58,928 nucleotides of DNA, from positions 1 to 58,928 of the forward strand of contig JADHLF010000011.1 in assembly GCA_016780825.1 (NCBI GenBank), in the 5' to 3' direction. The translations under genes were made by a program, and so were the position numbers. Source of the DNA: Planktomarina sp. GTDB lineage: Bacteria > Pseudomonadota > Alphaproteobacteria > Rhodobacterales > Rhodobacteraceae. The notes beneath the pieces are model-generated. The model did not search any database. It was not told the origin of the DNA and saw nothing but the letters and a program-made list of their open reading frames with translations. This document shows positions 44,135 through 52,463 of this stretch, piece after piece (within the stretch, counting starts at the first letter, position 1; the number at the start of each line of letters is the position of its first letter).

Positions 44135-44211
44135 CTTTATCCCCATTCTTTCGCATTTGATTGCTCTGCACTCTAGGGTATTTTGTCAGAAACAAAAGGT
44201 CCGCTGGCCGC

Positions 44212-45480
44212 TTAAACGATGGAAACTCCGATGGCAACAAGGGCCATAAGCGGTAGGGTCCAAAGAATATCCCACTTTCGCCACAGAAAAAGAAGCGCCG
44301 CGAGGGCGGAATAGCTGAGGGAAAGCGGGTCAAACGCGCCGGGGTCGGGCAGGGAGAAATGCAGCGGGCCAATACTCCGCTCAACCTGGCTGGTAAACCA
44401 GATTTGCCCGGCAAACCATATGGAAAGACTGGCAATCACCCCGACCACCGCGGCTGTAATCCCCGCAAGGGCGCGCGCCAACCAAGCGATGGACATCAGC
44501 CGTTCCAGATGGGGGGCAAAGAGGAAAATCCATAAAAAGCACGGAAGGAAAGTCACCCAGAGTGTCAGCAGGCCGGCGATGACGGCGCGCCCGAGCCCTC
44601 CAGCTTGAAACCCTGCCAGAAACCCCACGAATTGCGTGACAAGGATGAGTGGACCGGGCGTGGTTTCCGCCAGCCCCAAGGCGTCGATCATCTGCGGCGC
44701 TGTGAGCCAGTTCAAATCGGTTACGGCGGTTTGCCCCAGATATCCCAAAACCGCATAGGCCCCGCCAAAGGTGACCACCGCCAGAGTTGAAAAAAGCAGC
44801 GCAATTTTGGTCAGGAATACCTCTTTCATGCCCCAAAGCAATGCGATGGGCAGCACCCAAAGAGCTGCAATGAGGCTGGAGGCGACCAGAGTGCTGTGTC
44901 TGGGTGGCTGGCTTTGGCTGGGGGGATGTGCGGTGTTGTGGAGCGCAGCCACGCCCCAAAGCGCCGCGGCCAAAACCACCCAAGGATAGGGCAGGCCGAG
45001 CAGGGCAATTGCGCAAAAGCTGCTGGCGGCAATGGCCCAGGCCATGGGCTCACTCAAAGCGCGGGTGCAAATTTTGAGCAAGGCTTGAAAGACGATGACG
45101 ATGACGCAGGCTTTGATGCCTGTGAAGGCGGCCTGGCTCCAGCCTGTGTGTCCAAAGTTGACATAGGCCCAAGCCAAAGCAAAAATCACACAGGCGCCGG
45201 GAAGGATGAACAAGGTTCCGCCGATCAATCCGCCACGCACCCCATGAAGCCGCCAGCCAAGGTAGGTGGCCAATTGCATCGCCTCCGGGCCGGGCAGCAG
45301 CATGCAAAATGACAGCGCTCTGAGGAAATCTTGCTGTGATATCCAGCCGCGTTTGTCGATCAGCTCATCGTGCATCAAGGCGATTTGCGCCGCAGGCCCC
45401 CCAAAGGACAAGAGCCCAATTTTGCCCGCAACTGCGGTGAATTGCGCCAAAGAGACTTGGGGCGTGGCCTGATTTTGCAC
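44212..45480 (-). CDS. chrA: ChrA-family chromate transporter
   Basis: The 422-residue protein is a two-domain CHR transporter, with the N-terminal LSFGGPAAQIALMHDELIDK, the LLPGPEAMQLATYLGWRLHG motif and a repeat half later with TFGGAYAVLGYLGQTAV and LGLAETTPGPLILVTQFVG. Members export chromate, but many homologues are only assigned by family. About 10-12 membrane segments are predicted by eye. It is divergent from the hydantoinase gene. Confidence 0.9.
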   Translation of the reverse strand: MQNQATPQVSLAQFTAVAGKIGLLSFGGPAAQIALMHDELIDKRGWISQQDFLRALSFCMLLPGPEAMQLATYLGWRLHGVRGGLIGGTLFILPGACVIFALAWAYVNFGHTGWSQAAFTGIKACVIVIVFQALLKICTRALSEPMAWAIAASSFCAIALLGLPYPWVVLAAALWGVAALHNTAHPPSQSQPPRHSTLVASSLIAALWVLPIALLWGMKEVFLTKIALLFSTLAVVTFGGAYAVLGYLGQTAVTDLNWLTAPQMIDALGLAETTPGPLILVTQFVGFLAGFQAGGLGRAVIAGLLTLWVTFLPCFLWIFLFAPHLERLMSIAWLARALAGITAAVVGVIASLSIWFAGQIWFTSQVERSIGPLHFSLPDPGAFDPLSLSYSALAALLFLWRKWDILWTLPLMALVAIGVSIV

Positions 45481-45642
45481 GGATGAACGCTCCTTTTCGA
45501 CTGAGGGGAAAATGCCGTAAGAGCCTATGCGCTACAAGTTGGAATATTGCCCCTTGGTTTTCGGCCGATTATGTGTCGCAAAATGGCGTGATCTGGTGAG
45601 AAATTGGGTTACACCGAGCCGGAGCGTGCGGGAGATAAGCTG

Positions 45643-47655
45643 ATGACGATATTATTGGGCGTTGATACGGGCGGCACCTATACAGATGCGGTGCTGATCC
45701 GTGATGACACCGATGTGATTGCCAGTGCGAAATCTCTGACCACACGCGCCGATTTGGCGCTGGGCATCGGCTCTGCGGTGCGGGCCGTGTTGACGCAGGC
45801 GAATGTCGCGCCTCATGAGATTTCCTTGGCCTCTTTGTCGACAACCCTGGCCACGAATGCTCTGGTTGAGGGGCAAGGGGGCCGTGTGGGCTTGGTCTAT
45901 ATCGGATTTGATCCGCGGGATTTGGACAGCCATGGGCTGAAGGAGGCGCTAAAGGGTGATCCGGTGATCACCTTGGCTGGCGGGCATGATCATGCGGGCG
46001 GGCAGGCCGCCCCACTGGATGAAGCTGCGCTGCGGGAGTGGTTGGCGCAAGATCAAGGCGTATCGGCCTATGCAGTGGCTGCGCAATTTGCCACGCGCAA
46101 TGCCGCTCATGAGCTGCGGGCCGCCGAGGTCATCGGGCAGATCACAGGCCGCCCTGTGAGCGCGTCGCATCACCTGTCCTCAAAGCTAAACGGACCCAAA
46201 CGGGCCTTAACCGCTGTGTTGAATGCCCGATTGATCGGCATGACCCATAAGCTCATTGGTCGGGCGGAAGATATTTTGCGCGAGATCGGCCTCAGAGCGC
46301 CCCTGATGGTTGTGCGCGGCGATGGGGCTTTGATTTCTGCGCAAAAGGCCAAGGAACGGCCCATTGAAACCATTTTGAGCGGCCCCGCCGCATCCATTGT
46401 GGGGGCCCGTTGGATGACGGGACGGGATCATGCTTTGGTGTCTGACATTGGGGGCACCACGACGGATATCGCCCTGTTGCGTGATGGACAGCCGCTGATT
46501 GACCCGGCTGGGGCGCAGGTTGGCCCCTATCGCACGATGGTTGAGGCGGTGGCCATGCGCACGACTGGATTGGGTGGGGACAGTGAGGTGCATTTTCGCT
46601 CTGAGGGTCTCGCGGGCGGGGTCACCCTGGGCCCGCGCCGGGTCTTGCCCATTTCTTTGATCGCCCATGAGGCGCCAGAGGTGGTTTTACCCGCCCTTGA
46701 TCGGCAGCTGCGCGCAGTCATGCCGGGCGACTATGATGGGCAATTTGTGCGCGCGGTGCCAGGCGGTGACACCGCCGGTCTCAGCGCGCGCGATCAGGCC
46801 GTATTTGACCGCATAGGCACACAGACCCATCCATTGGACCGGCTCTTGTCCACGCGGGTCGAATACCTGTCTATTCAACGCCTGATGGCGCGTGGCTTGG
46901 TTCAAATTTCCGGTGTCACCCCTTCCGATGCCAGCCATGTCTTAGGGGTGTTGAGCGCTTGGAACCGTGATGCGGCTGCGATTGGTTTGGCTTTGATGGG
47001 GCGCAGGCGCACGGGAGCCGGTGATCCTTTGGCACGGGATCCTGAGGATATGGCGAAAATCATTATTGATCAACTCACCACCCAAACCTCTAAAGCCTTG
47101 CTGACGGCGGCTTTTGCTGAGGAGAGCGACCCCTACGGTGGCGCGCCGGCGGATTTGGCGAGCCATGAGTTGTTGCAGCGCGGATTGCGGAGCGCGGCGG
47201 GGTTGGTGAAGATCGAGGCGTGTTTGGATGTGGCTGTGATCGGACTTGGAGCCTCGGCGGCCACCTATTACCCGGCCGTTGGCGCAGCGCTGAAGTGCGA
47301 CGTTATTTTGCCCGAGCACGCGGCCGTGGCCAATGCCATTGGCGCCGTCGTTGGACGCATCACAATGCGCCGTTCCGGCACGATCACGGCGCCGTCCGAA
47401 GGGGTGTTTCGCGTATATTTTACCGAGGGCCCGCAGGATTTCCACAGCGAGGATGATGCCGTTCTGGCGCTGGAGACTTGGCTGTGCGACATCGCGCGCG
47501 CGGAGGTCGAGGAGAGCGGCAGCGACACGGTACAGGTCTCAAGCCATCGCGATATCAAGCGCGCGCGCGTTGAAGCGCGTGAGATCTTTGTTGAGGCGGT
47601 GATTTCAGTTGAGGCGACCGGTCGGCCCCGCGTGGCGCGCGCGCATCCAGCTTGA
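45643..47655 (+). CDS. Hydantoinase/oxoprolinase family protein (HyuA-like)
   Basis: The 670-residue protein combines an N-terminal hydantoinase domain (LLGVDTGGTYTDAVLIRDD; LASLSTTLATNALVEGQGG) with a C-terminal actin-fold ATPase domain (LVSDIGGTTTDIALLRDGQ, then a glycine-rich GLGASAATYYPAVGAAL). HyuA proteins usually pair with a HyuB partner, which is not adjacent here. The substrate is therefore not defined. ATG 45643 follows GGGAGATAAG. Confidence 0.85.
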   Translation: MTILLGVDTGGTYTDAVLIRDDTDVIASAKSLTTRADLALGIGSAVRAVLTQANVAPHEISLASLSTTLATNALVEGQGGRVGLVYIGFDPRDLDSHGLKEALKGDPVITLAGGHDHAGGQAAPLDEAALREWLAQDQGVSAYAVAAQFATRNAAHELRAAEVIGQITGRPVSASHHLSSKLNGPKRALTAVLNARLIGMTHKLIGRAEDILREIGLRAPLMVVRGDGALISAQKAKERPIETILSGPAASIVGARWMTGRDHALVSDIGGTTTDIALLRDGQPLIDPAGAQVGPYRTMVEAVAMRTTGLGGDSEVHFRSEGLAGGVTLGPRRVLPISLIAHEAPEVVLPALDRQLRAVMPGDYDGQFVRAVPGGDTAGLSARDQAVFDRIGTQTHPLDRLLSTRVEYLSIQRLMARGLVQISGVTPSDASHVLGVLSAWNRDAAAIGLALMGRRRTGAGDPLARDPEDMAKIIIDQLTTQTSKALLTAAFAEESDPYGGAPADLASHELLQRGLRSAAGLVKIEACLDVAVIGLGASAATYYPAVGAALKCDVILPEHAAVANAIGAVVGRITMRRSGTITAPSEGVFRVYFTEGPQDFHSEDDAVLALETWLCDIARAEVEESGSDTVQVSSHRDIKRARVEAREIFVEAVISVEATGRPRVARAHPA

Positions 47656-47742
47656 ACGCAGCCCGCGCCTTTATTTTCGGTTAATATTTTTTGAGTATTT
47701 CGTTAAAAAAACCATTCTGAAAAAAACTTTAAGGATAGGGCA

Positions 47743-48141
47743 TTGAAATCAATTATGTTTCTCAGGTTCGCTTTGGTGCTTGGCCTGTGGGGTTTTCTGC
47801 CCGCAGCGGGCGTTGCCCATGAAGGCGTCAAATGTTCCGAGCGCAATCTGGATCAAGCCATGCGGGCTTTGGGATCCCGCAGGACCGCTGAAACCTATTT
47901 CACCCCCTATATCACCCTTACAAAAAAGGACGTCTATTGGGCACGCAGTGAATATCGCATTGTGGGATTGACTGACTATCGTAGCCGATCTGAGGTTCAT
48001 GGCGAAACCCTCTGGAACGGGGTTGAGATGACATTGATGTATCATGAGGCGGCACGGGCGCTTTGGGTGACCATGCAGCCGCGGCGCAAGGGGCAGGTCA
48101 TTCCGACGGTGGTCTATACCAAATGCGCAACGCTTGATTGA
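47743..48141 (+). CDS. Small exported protein of unknown function
   Basis: The 132-residue protein has a signal peptide (MFLRFALVLGLWGFLPAAG, with AHA-type cleavage after about residue 25), then a compact domain with two cysteines, near the start (GVKCSERN) and near the end (YTKCATLD), that could form a disulphide in the periplasm. The middle is rich in aromatic residues and charged turns (TPYITLTKKDVYWARSEYRI). I do not recognise a family. The TTG at 47743 has AAGGAT upstream; an ATG at 47755 is the alternative. It lies convergent with the tmRNA. Confidence 0.7.
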   Translation: MKSIMFLRFALVLGLWGFLPAAGVAHEGVKCSERNLDQAMRALGSRRTAETYFTPYITLTKKDVYWARSEYRIVGLTDYRSRSEVHGETLWNGVEMTLMYHEAARALWVTMQPRRKGQVIPTVVYTKCATLD

Positions 48142-48171
48142 CGTGAAGACCAAGTGGGAGAGGGGGGGAAG

Positions 48172-48485
48172 GTGCAGGTTTCTGTTGCCAGGTACCTGCG
48201 GACCCCGCCTGACGCTGCAAGGCGACAGGGCTTAAGGTTTCAATGTTTCGGACTGCTTACGCAGCCAGAGCCACTGGAGCTTTGTTGTCATTTGCAACTA
48301 GCTTAAGTGAACCGATAACGGTGGTATCTCACCGAGCCAAAGCTAACCCCTTTAGACGTCCGTCGATCCTATTTCAGCCCCATCTGTCCCCAAATGAGGG
48401 AGGTTTGGTGGAGCTGCCGGGTACCGCCCCCGGGTCCGATCCGTTTATTACGAGCGCGTTTATGACCATAGTCCCGAGGGACACT
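48172..48485 (-). ncRNA. ssrA: Two-piece (permuted) tmRNA
   Basis: Read on the minus strand, the gene has the alphaproteobacterial circularly permuted layout. First comes the acceptor piece (about 48485-48406), ending GGCAGCTCCACCA with a T-arm-like CCGGG-GGCGGTA-CCCGG hairpin. A 24-base spacer (48405-48382) follows. Then comes the coding piece starting GGGGCTGAAATAGGATCG at 48381, whose first seven bases pair with CAGCTCC of the acceptor end. The tag frame lies at 48295-48257. The 3' part includes a GCAGGT/ACCTGC hairpin at 48199-48174. The piece ends are estimated. tmRNA rescues stalled ribosomes and tags the peptides for SspB-ClpXP. Confidence 0.93.
48257..48295 (-). other. tmRNA tag-peptide reading frame
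   Basis: After the resume codon GCA the frame reads ANDNKAPVALAA and stops at TAA. It is preceded by TAGTT, matching the TAGTC-GCA resume context of other tmRNAs. The ANDN start is what alphaproteobacterial SspB recognises, and the LAA end is the ClpX degron. Confidence 0.92.
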
Positions 48486-48630
48486 TGAGATGTAATGTAC
48501 TTTTCGTGCAATTAAAAGGGGCGCGGGAGGCAATATTTCGAGAATTGCCCGATAAGTTTTCTTGCCGGCCTCTGGCACTTGGGGGCGATTGACGCTAGCA
48601 GAAGAGGAATATCTAATCTTGGAGAGTCCC

Positions 48631-49617
48631 ATGTTTAACGCCTTAGTTGTTGAGAAAACGGAAACGGGTACGCAGGCCGATTTGCGGCAAATCTCATATG
48701 ACGATTTACCCGCGGGCGATGTGACTGTGGCGGTTGACTATTCCACCGTGAATTACAAGGACGGCCTGTGCATCGGTTCGGGCGGTGGTTTGGTCCGCGT
48801 TTATCCGCATGTGCCAGGAATTGATTTTGCCGGCACCGTCGAAAGCTCGGATGATCCGCGCTATCGGCCGGGGGATCAGGTCATTCTGACCGGCTGGCGC
48901 GTTGGCGAGACGCATTGGGGCGGCTATGCGCAAAAGGCGCGGGTCAAGGCGGATTTCCTTGTGCCGCTGCCGCAGGGGTTGACGAGCCGGCAGGCCATGG
49001 CTGTGGGCACGGCTGGCCTGACGGCCATGTTGGCGGTTATGGCGCTTGAAGGCCATGGGCTTGAGCCGGGCAGGGCGCCTGTGTTGGTCACCGGTGCGGC
49101 GGGCGGTGTGGGCTCTGTTGCCACGGCGCTCTTGGCCAATTTGGGCTATGAGGTGGCTGCGGTCACGGGCCGTCCTGAGACAGCAGAGTATCTCACCGGC
49201 CTGGGGGCTACGCAGATTGTCGCGCGCAATGAGCTCAACGAGGTGACCAAACGGCCGCTTGAAGCGGAGAGCTGGGCGGGTTGTGTCGACGCGGTGGGCG
49301 GCGAGATGTTGGCGCGCGTGCTGGGGCAAATGTGCTATGGCGCTTCCGTGGCGGCTGTGGGCCTGGGGGGCGGGGCGAGCCTGCCGGCGTCGGTCATTCC
49401 GTTTTTGCTGCGGGGTGTGAATCTCTTGGGCATTGACAGCGTGATGCAACCTTTTGAAAATCGGCAAAAGGCTTGGGCAAGGATCGCCAAAGATCTGCCA
49501 CTCACAAAGCTGGAAGGCATGATTGTGCCGGCGGTTCTGTCCGATCTGCCGCGCTTGGGTAAAGAGATCCTCAAAGGCCAAGTGCAGGGCCGCGTGGTGG
49601 TTGACGTGAACGCCTAA
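48631..49617 (+). CDS. acuI: Acrylyl-CoA reductase AcuI-type medium-chain reductase
   Basis: AcuI reduces acrylyl-CoA to propionyl-CoA, detoxifying acrylate made from DMSP. The 328-residue zinc-free MDR protein starts MFNALVVEKTETGTQADLRQ, has NYKDGLCIGSGGGLVRVYPH, the family PGIDFAGTVESSDDPRYRPG, and the NADPH motif VTGAAGGVGSVATALLANLG. It is of the YhdH/AcuI family, so a general quinone-type reductase is possible. ATG 48631 has GGAGAG upstream. No other DMSP genes are adjacent. Confidence 0.88.
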   Translation: MFNALVVEKTETGTQADLRQISYDDLPAGDVTVAVDYSTVNYKDGLCIGSGGGLVRVYPHVPGIDFAGTVESSDDPRYRPGDQVILTGWRVGETHWGGYAQKARVKADFLVPLPQGLTSRQAMAVGTAGLTAMLAVMALEGHGLEPGRAPVLVTGAAGGVGSVATALLANLGYEVAAVTGRPETAEYLTGLGATQIVARNELNEVTKRPLEAESWAGCVDAVGGEMLARVLGQMCYGASVAAVGLGGGASLPASVIPFLLRGVNLLGIDSVMQPFENRQKAWARIAKDLPLTKLEGMIVPAVLSDLPRLGKEILKGQVQGRVVVDVNA

Positions 49618-49732
49618 GCGCCGCAAGGTACGGCCCAAATGGGCCTCAGCTTAAGGGGCTCGCCTTTACTTCTTTGCTTCGGGGCCTGGTTTTTCGGGGT
49701 GCCCGAGGAGCCATCTGCCAAGGACCAACGCC

Positions 49733-50956
49733 ATGCAGCTCGATCTAGAGTTTATCCGTCAAAATTTCCCTGCTTTTGATGTGCCCTCTTTGCAGGGGCA
49801 ATCATTTTTCGAAAATGCTGGGGGCTCTTATACCTGTGTGCAGGTTCAGGACCGTCTGGCCCGGTTCTACCGAGAGCGCAAAGTGCAGCCCTATGCGCCC
49901 TACGCGGCGTCGCGCTTGGGCGGGGAAGAAATGGACGAGGCCCGCGCGCGCCTGGCCGCGATGCTGGGTGTGCAGAGTGATGAGCTGAGTTTTGGGCCCT
50001 CCACCACACAGAACACCTATGTTTTGGCGCAAGCGGTCGGGCAATGGTTGGAACCGGGGCAATCCATTATTGTCACCAATCAAGACCATGAAGCCAATTC
50101 GGGCCCTTGGCGGCGCTTGGCCGAACGGGGGGTTGAGGTGAAAGAATGGGGCATTGATCCGCAAACCGGACTTCTGGATCCGCAAGATTTGCAGGCTTTG
50201 CTGGACCCATCCGTGCGACTGGTGTGCTTTCCGCATTGCTCCAATGTGATCGCTGCGGTGAACCCGGTGGCGGAAATCACCGCGATGATCCGCGCGGCCG
50301 GTGCGTATTCTTGTGTTGATGGCGTGAGTTACGCGCCGCATGGCTTTGTGAATGTTTCAGAGTTGGGCGCGGATATCTACCTGTTTTCCGCCTATAAAAC
50401 CTATGGGCCGCATCAAGGGCTGATGGTGATCCGGCGTGAGCTTGGACTGCGCCTGCCCAATCAAGGGCATTATTTTAACGAAGGCAGCCTCTATAAACGC
50501 TTCACACCAGCCGGTCCCGATCACGCGCAGGTGGCGGCCTGTGCGGGTATGGCCGATTATATGGATGCGGTCTATGCGCACCATTTTTCACAGGAGGCCA
50601 CAGCGGCGCAGCGGGCCGCAAAGGTACATGATCTGTTTAGAGATCACGAGGCCCGTTTGGCTCAACCGATTTTGGACTATCTGAGCGCTAAAAATTCTGT
50701 GCATTTGATTGGCCCGGCTGAGGCTATAAATCGCGCGCCAACCATTGCGGTGGAATTGTCCATCCCCGGTGAAGTGGCAGCAGAGAAGCTTGCTCCCTTT
50801 GGTGTCATGGCGGGGGGCGGTGATTTTTACGCGGTGCGCCCCTTGTCTGCCCTTGGCATTGCGCCTGAGAAGGGGGTGCTGCGCCTTTCTTTTGTGCATT
50901 ATACGGGCGCCGATGATGTTGACCGGCTGTTAAATGCCCTAGATCACGTCCTATAG
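49733..50956 (+). CDS. Class V aminotransferase, cysteine desulfurase-like
   Basis: The 407-residue PLP enzyme has FENAGGSYTCVQVQDRL at the start, LSFGPSTTQNTYVLAQAVG, the DHEANSGPWRRL histidine segment, the cofactor Asp in CVDGVSYAPHGFVNV, and the Schiff-base lysine in FSAYKTYGPHQGLMVIR. These define the NifS/CsdA-like class V fold, but the reaction cannot be told. It lies 21 bases from the photolyase gene and may share a transcript. Confidence 0.88.
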   Translation: MQLDLEFIRQNFPAFDVPSLQGQSFFENAGGSYTCVQVQDRLARFYRERKVQPYAPYAASRLGGEEMDEARARLAAMLGVQSDELSFGPSTTQNTYVLAQAVGQWLEPGQSIIVTNQDHEANSGPWRRLAERGVEVKEWGIDPQTGLLDPQDLQALLDPSVRLVCFPHCSNVIAAVNPVAEITAMIRAAGAYSCVDGVSYAPHGFVNVSELGADIYLFSAYKTYGPHQGLMVIRRELGLRLPNQGHYFNEGSLYKRFTPAGPDHAQVAACAGMADYMDAVYAHHFSQEATAAQRAAKVHDLFRDHEARLAQPILDYLSAKNSVHLIGPAEAINRAPTIAVELSIPGEVAAEKLAPFGVMAGGGDFYAVRPLSALGIAPEKGVLRLSFVHYTGADDVDRLLNALDHVL

Positions 50957-50976
50957 CGGATGATGAAGGACGCGAT

Positions 50977-52389
50977 ATGACCCCAACACTCTTGTGGTTC
51001 CGGCGCGACTTGCGTCTTCAGGACCACGCGGCGCTTACGGCGGCTCTGTCTCGGGGTGGCCCGGTGGTTGCTGTGTTCCTCTGTGATGCACAGGTTGAGA
51101 CTCTTGGATCGGCGCCGAAATGGCGGCTGGAGCAGGGTGTTGCAGCCCTGCAAAAGGCAGTTGAGGAGAAGGGCAACCGTTTGATCCTGCGGCGCGGCGC
51201 GGCGATAGATGTGATCCCTCAACTGGCTCAGGAAACGGGAGCGACCGCGGTCTATTGGCAGCGGGCCTATGATCCCGCCAGTCAGGCGCGAGATGCGCAG
51301 GTGAAGGCCTCCCTGACTGCCATGGGTCTTGAGGCCAAAAGTTTCAAAGGCCATCTGTTGTTCGAACCCTGGACCGTGCAAACCAAACAGGGTGGCTTTT
51401 ACAAAGTTTACACGCCGCTTTGGCGGGCTGTGCGCGATCGTGAGGTGCCGGCGCCCTTGCCGGCGCCAGGGCAGATCCCTGCGCCAGAGACCTATCCCAG
51501 CTCCGAGGCGCTGGGCGCATGGGGCTTGGGGCAGGCCATGCAGCGCGGCGCGGCAATCGTGGCAGGTCACGCGCGGGTGGGTGCGGATCTGGCGCAGGAG
51601 AGATTGGCGGAATTCACCAGCGGCGCCTTGCGCCACTATGGCGCGGGGCGGGATATTCCGGGTGAAGATGGCACGTCAAAATTGGCGGAAAATTTAGCTT
51701 TGGGGGAAATTACCCCCGCGCAATGCTGGCACGCTGCGCAAGCAGAATTGGATCGTGGCAATCCTGGGGCGGAAATTTTCCGAAAAGAATTGGTGTGGCG
51801 CGAGTTTGCCTATCACCTGCTGCACCATACGCCGCAAATCTTAACGCGAAACTGGAAACCGGCTTGGGATGCGTTTCCCTGGAGCGAGGATGCCAGCAGC
51901 GCCAAATTTACCGCCTGGAAAACCGGGCGCACGGGGCTGGAGTTTATCGATGCGGCGATGCGCGAACTCTATGTCACCGGCACCATGCACAACCGCGGAC
52001 GGATGATTGTGGCCTCTTATCTGACCAAACACCTCATGACCCATTGGCGTCTTGGGCAGGCTTGGTTTGAAGACTGCCTGATCGATTGGGACCCGGCGAG
52101 CAATGCGATGGGATGGCAATGGGCGGCGGGCAGCGGCCCGGATGCGGCGCCCTATTTCCGCGTGTTCAATCCCGAAACCCAGATTGAGAAATTCGATCCG
52201 GATCGGCGCTACCGCAAGATGTGGATTGCAGAAGGGCAGGCACATCCACCACCGAGCGCGCAGCACTATTTTGAGGCTGTTCCAAGGTCTTGGGGCCTGT
52301 CGGCGCAGAGCGCCTACCCCGCGCCGATTGTCTCAGCCAAAGACGGGCGCGAAATCGCCTTGTCGTCTTACAAAACCCGTGACTTCTAA
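50977..52389 (+). CDS. phrB: Deoxyribodipyrimidine photo-lyase
   Basis: The photolyase repairs UV-induced cyclobutane dimers with blue light. The 470-residue protein has the N-terminal antenna domain (LLWFRRDLRLQDHAAL) and the C-terminal FAD domain with KTGRTGLEFIDAAMREL, GTMHNRGRMIVASYLTKHL, and the strongly conserved DPASNAMGWQWAAGSGPDA. It is class I type. It sits between the aminotransferase and cfa, 74 bases before the latter. Confidence 0.95.
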   Translation: MTPTLLWFRRDLRLQDHAALTAALSRGGPVVAVFLCDAQVETLGSAPKWRLEQGVAALQKAVEEKGNRLILRRGAAIDVIPQLAQETGATAVYWQRAYDPASQARDAQVKASLTAMGLEAKSFKGHLLFEPWTVQTKQGGFYKVYTPLWRAVRDREVPAPLPAPGQIPAPETYPSSEALGAWGLGQAMQRGAAIVAGHARVGADLAQERLAEFTSGALRHYGAGRDIPGEDGTSKLAENLALGEITPAQCWHAAQAELDRGNPGAEIFRKELVWREFAYHLLHHTPQILTRNWKPAWDAFPWSEDASSAKFTAWKTGRTGLEFIDAAMRELYVTGTMHNRGRMIVASYLTKHLMTHWRLGQAWFEDCLIDWDPASNAMGWQWAAGSGPDAAPYFRVFNPETQIEKFDPDRRYRKMWIAEGQAHPPPSAQHYFEAVPRSWGLSAQSAYPAPIVSAKDGREIALSSYKTRDF

Positions 52390-52463
52390 TCACCGCGAGG
52401 CTTGCTTCTCACGCCTGCTCCGTTAATTTACTATAAACTCCAATCTCTACGGGAGACGCCTAT

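Noticed and set aside
48706..49638. 310-codon minus-strand ORF opposite acuI
   Set aside because: Antisense to AcuI with Arg/His-rich composition typical of shadow frames in GC-rich DNA.
49629..49644. GGCCCA-AA-TGGGCC palindrome after acuI
   Set aside because: Only a two-base loop and no T-run; too weak for a terminator.
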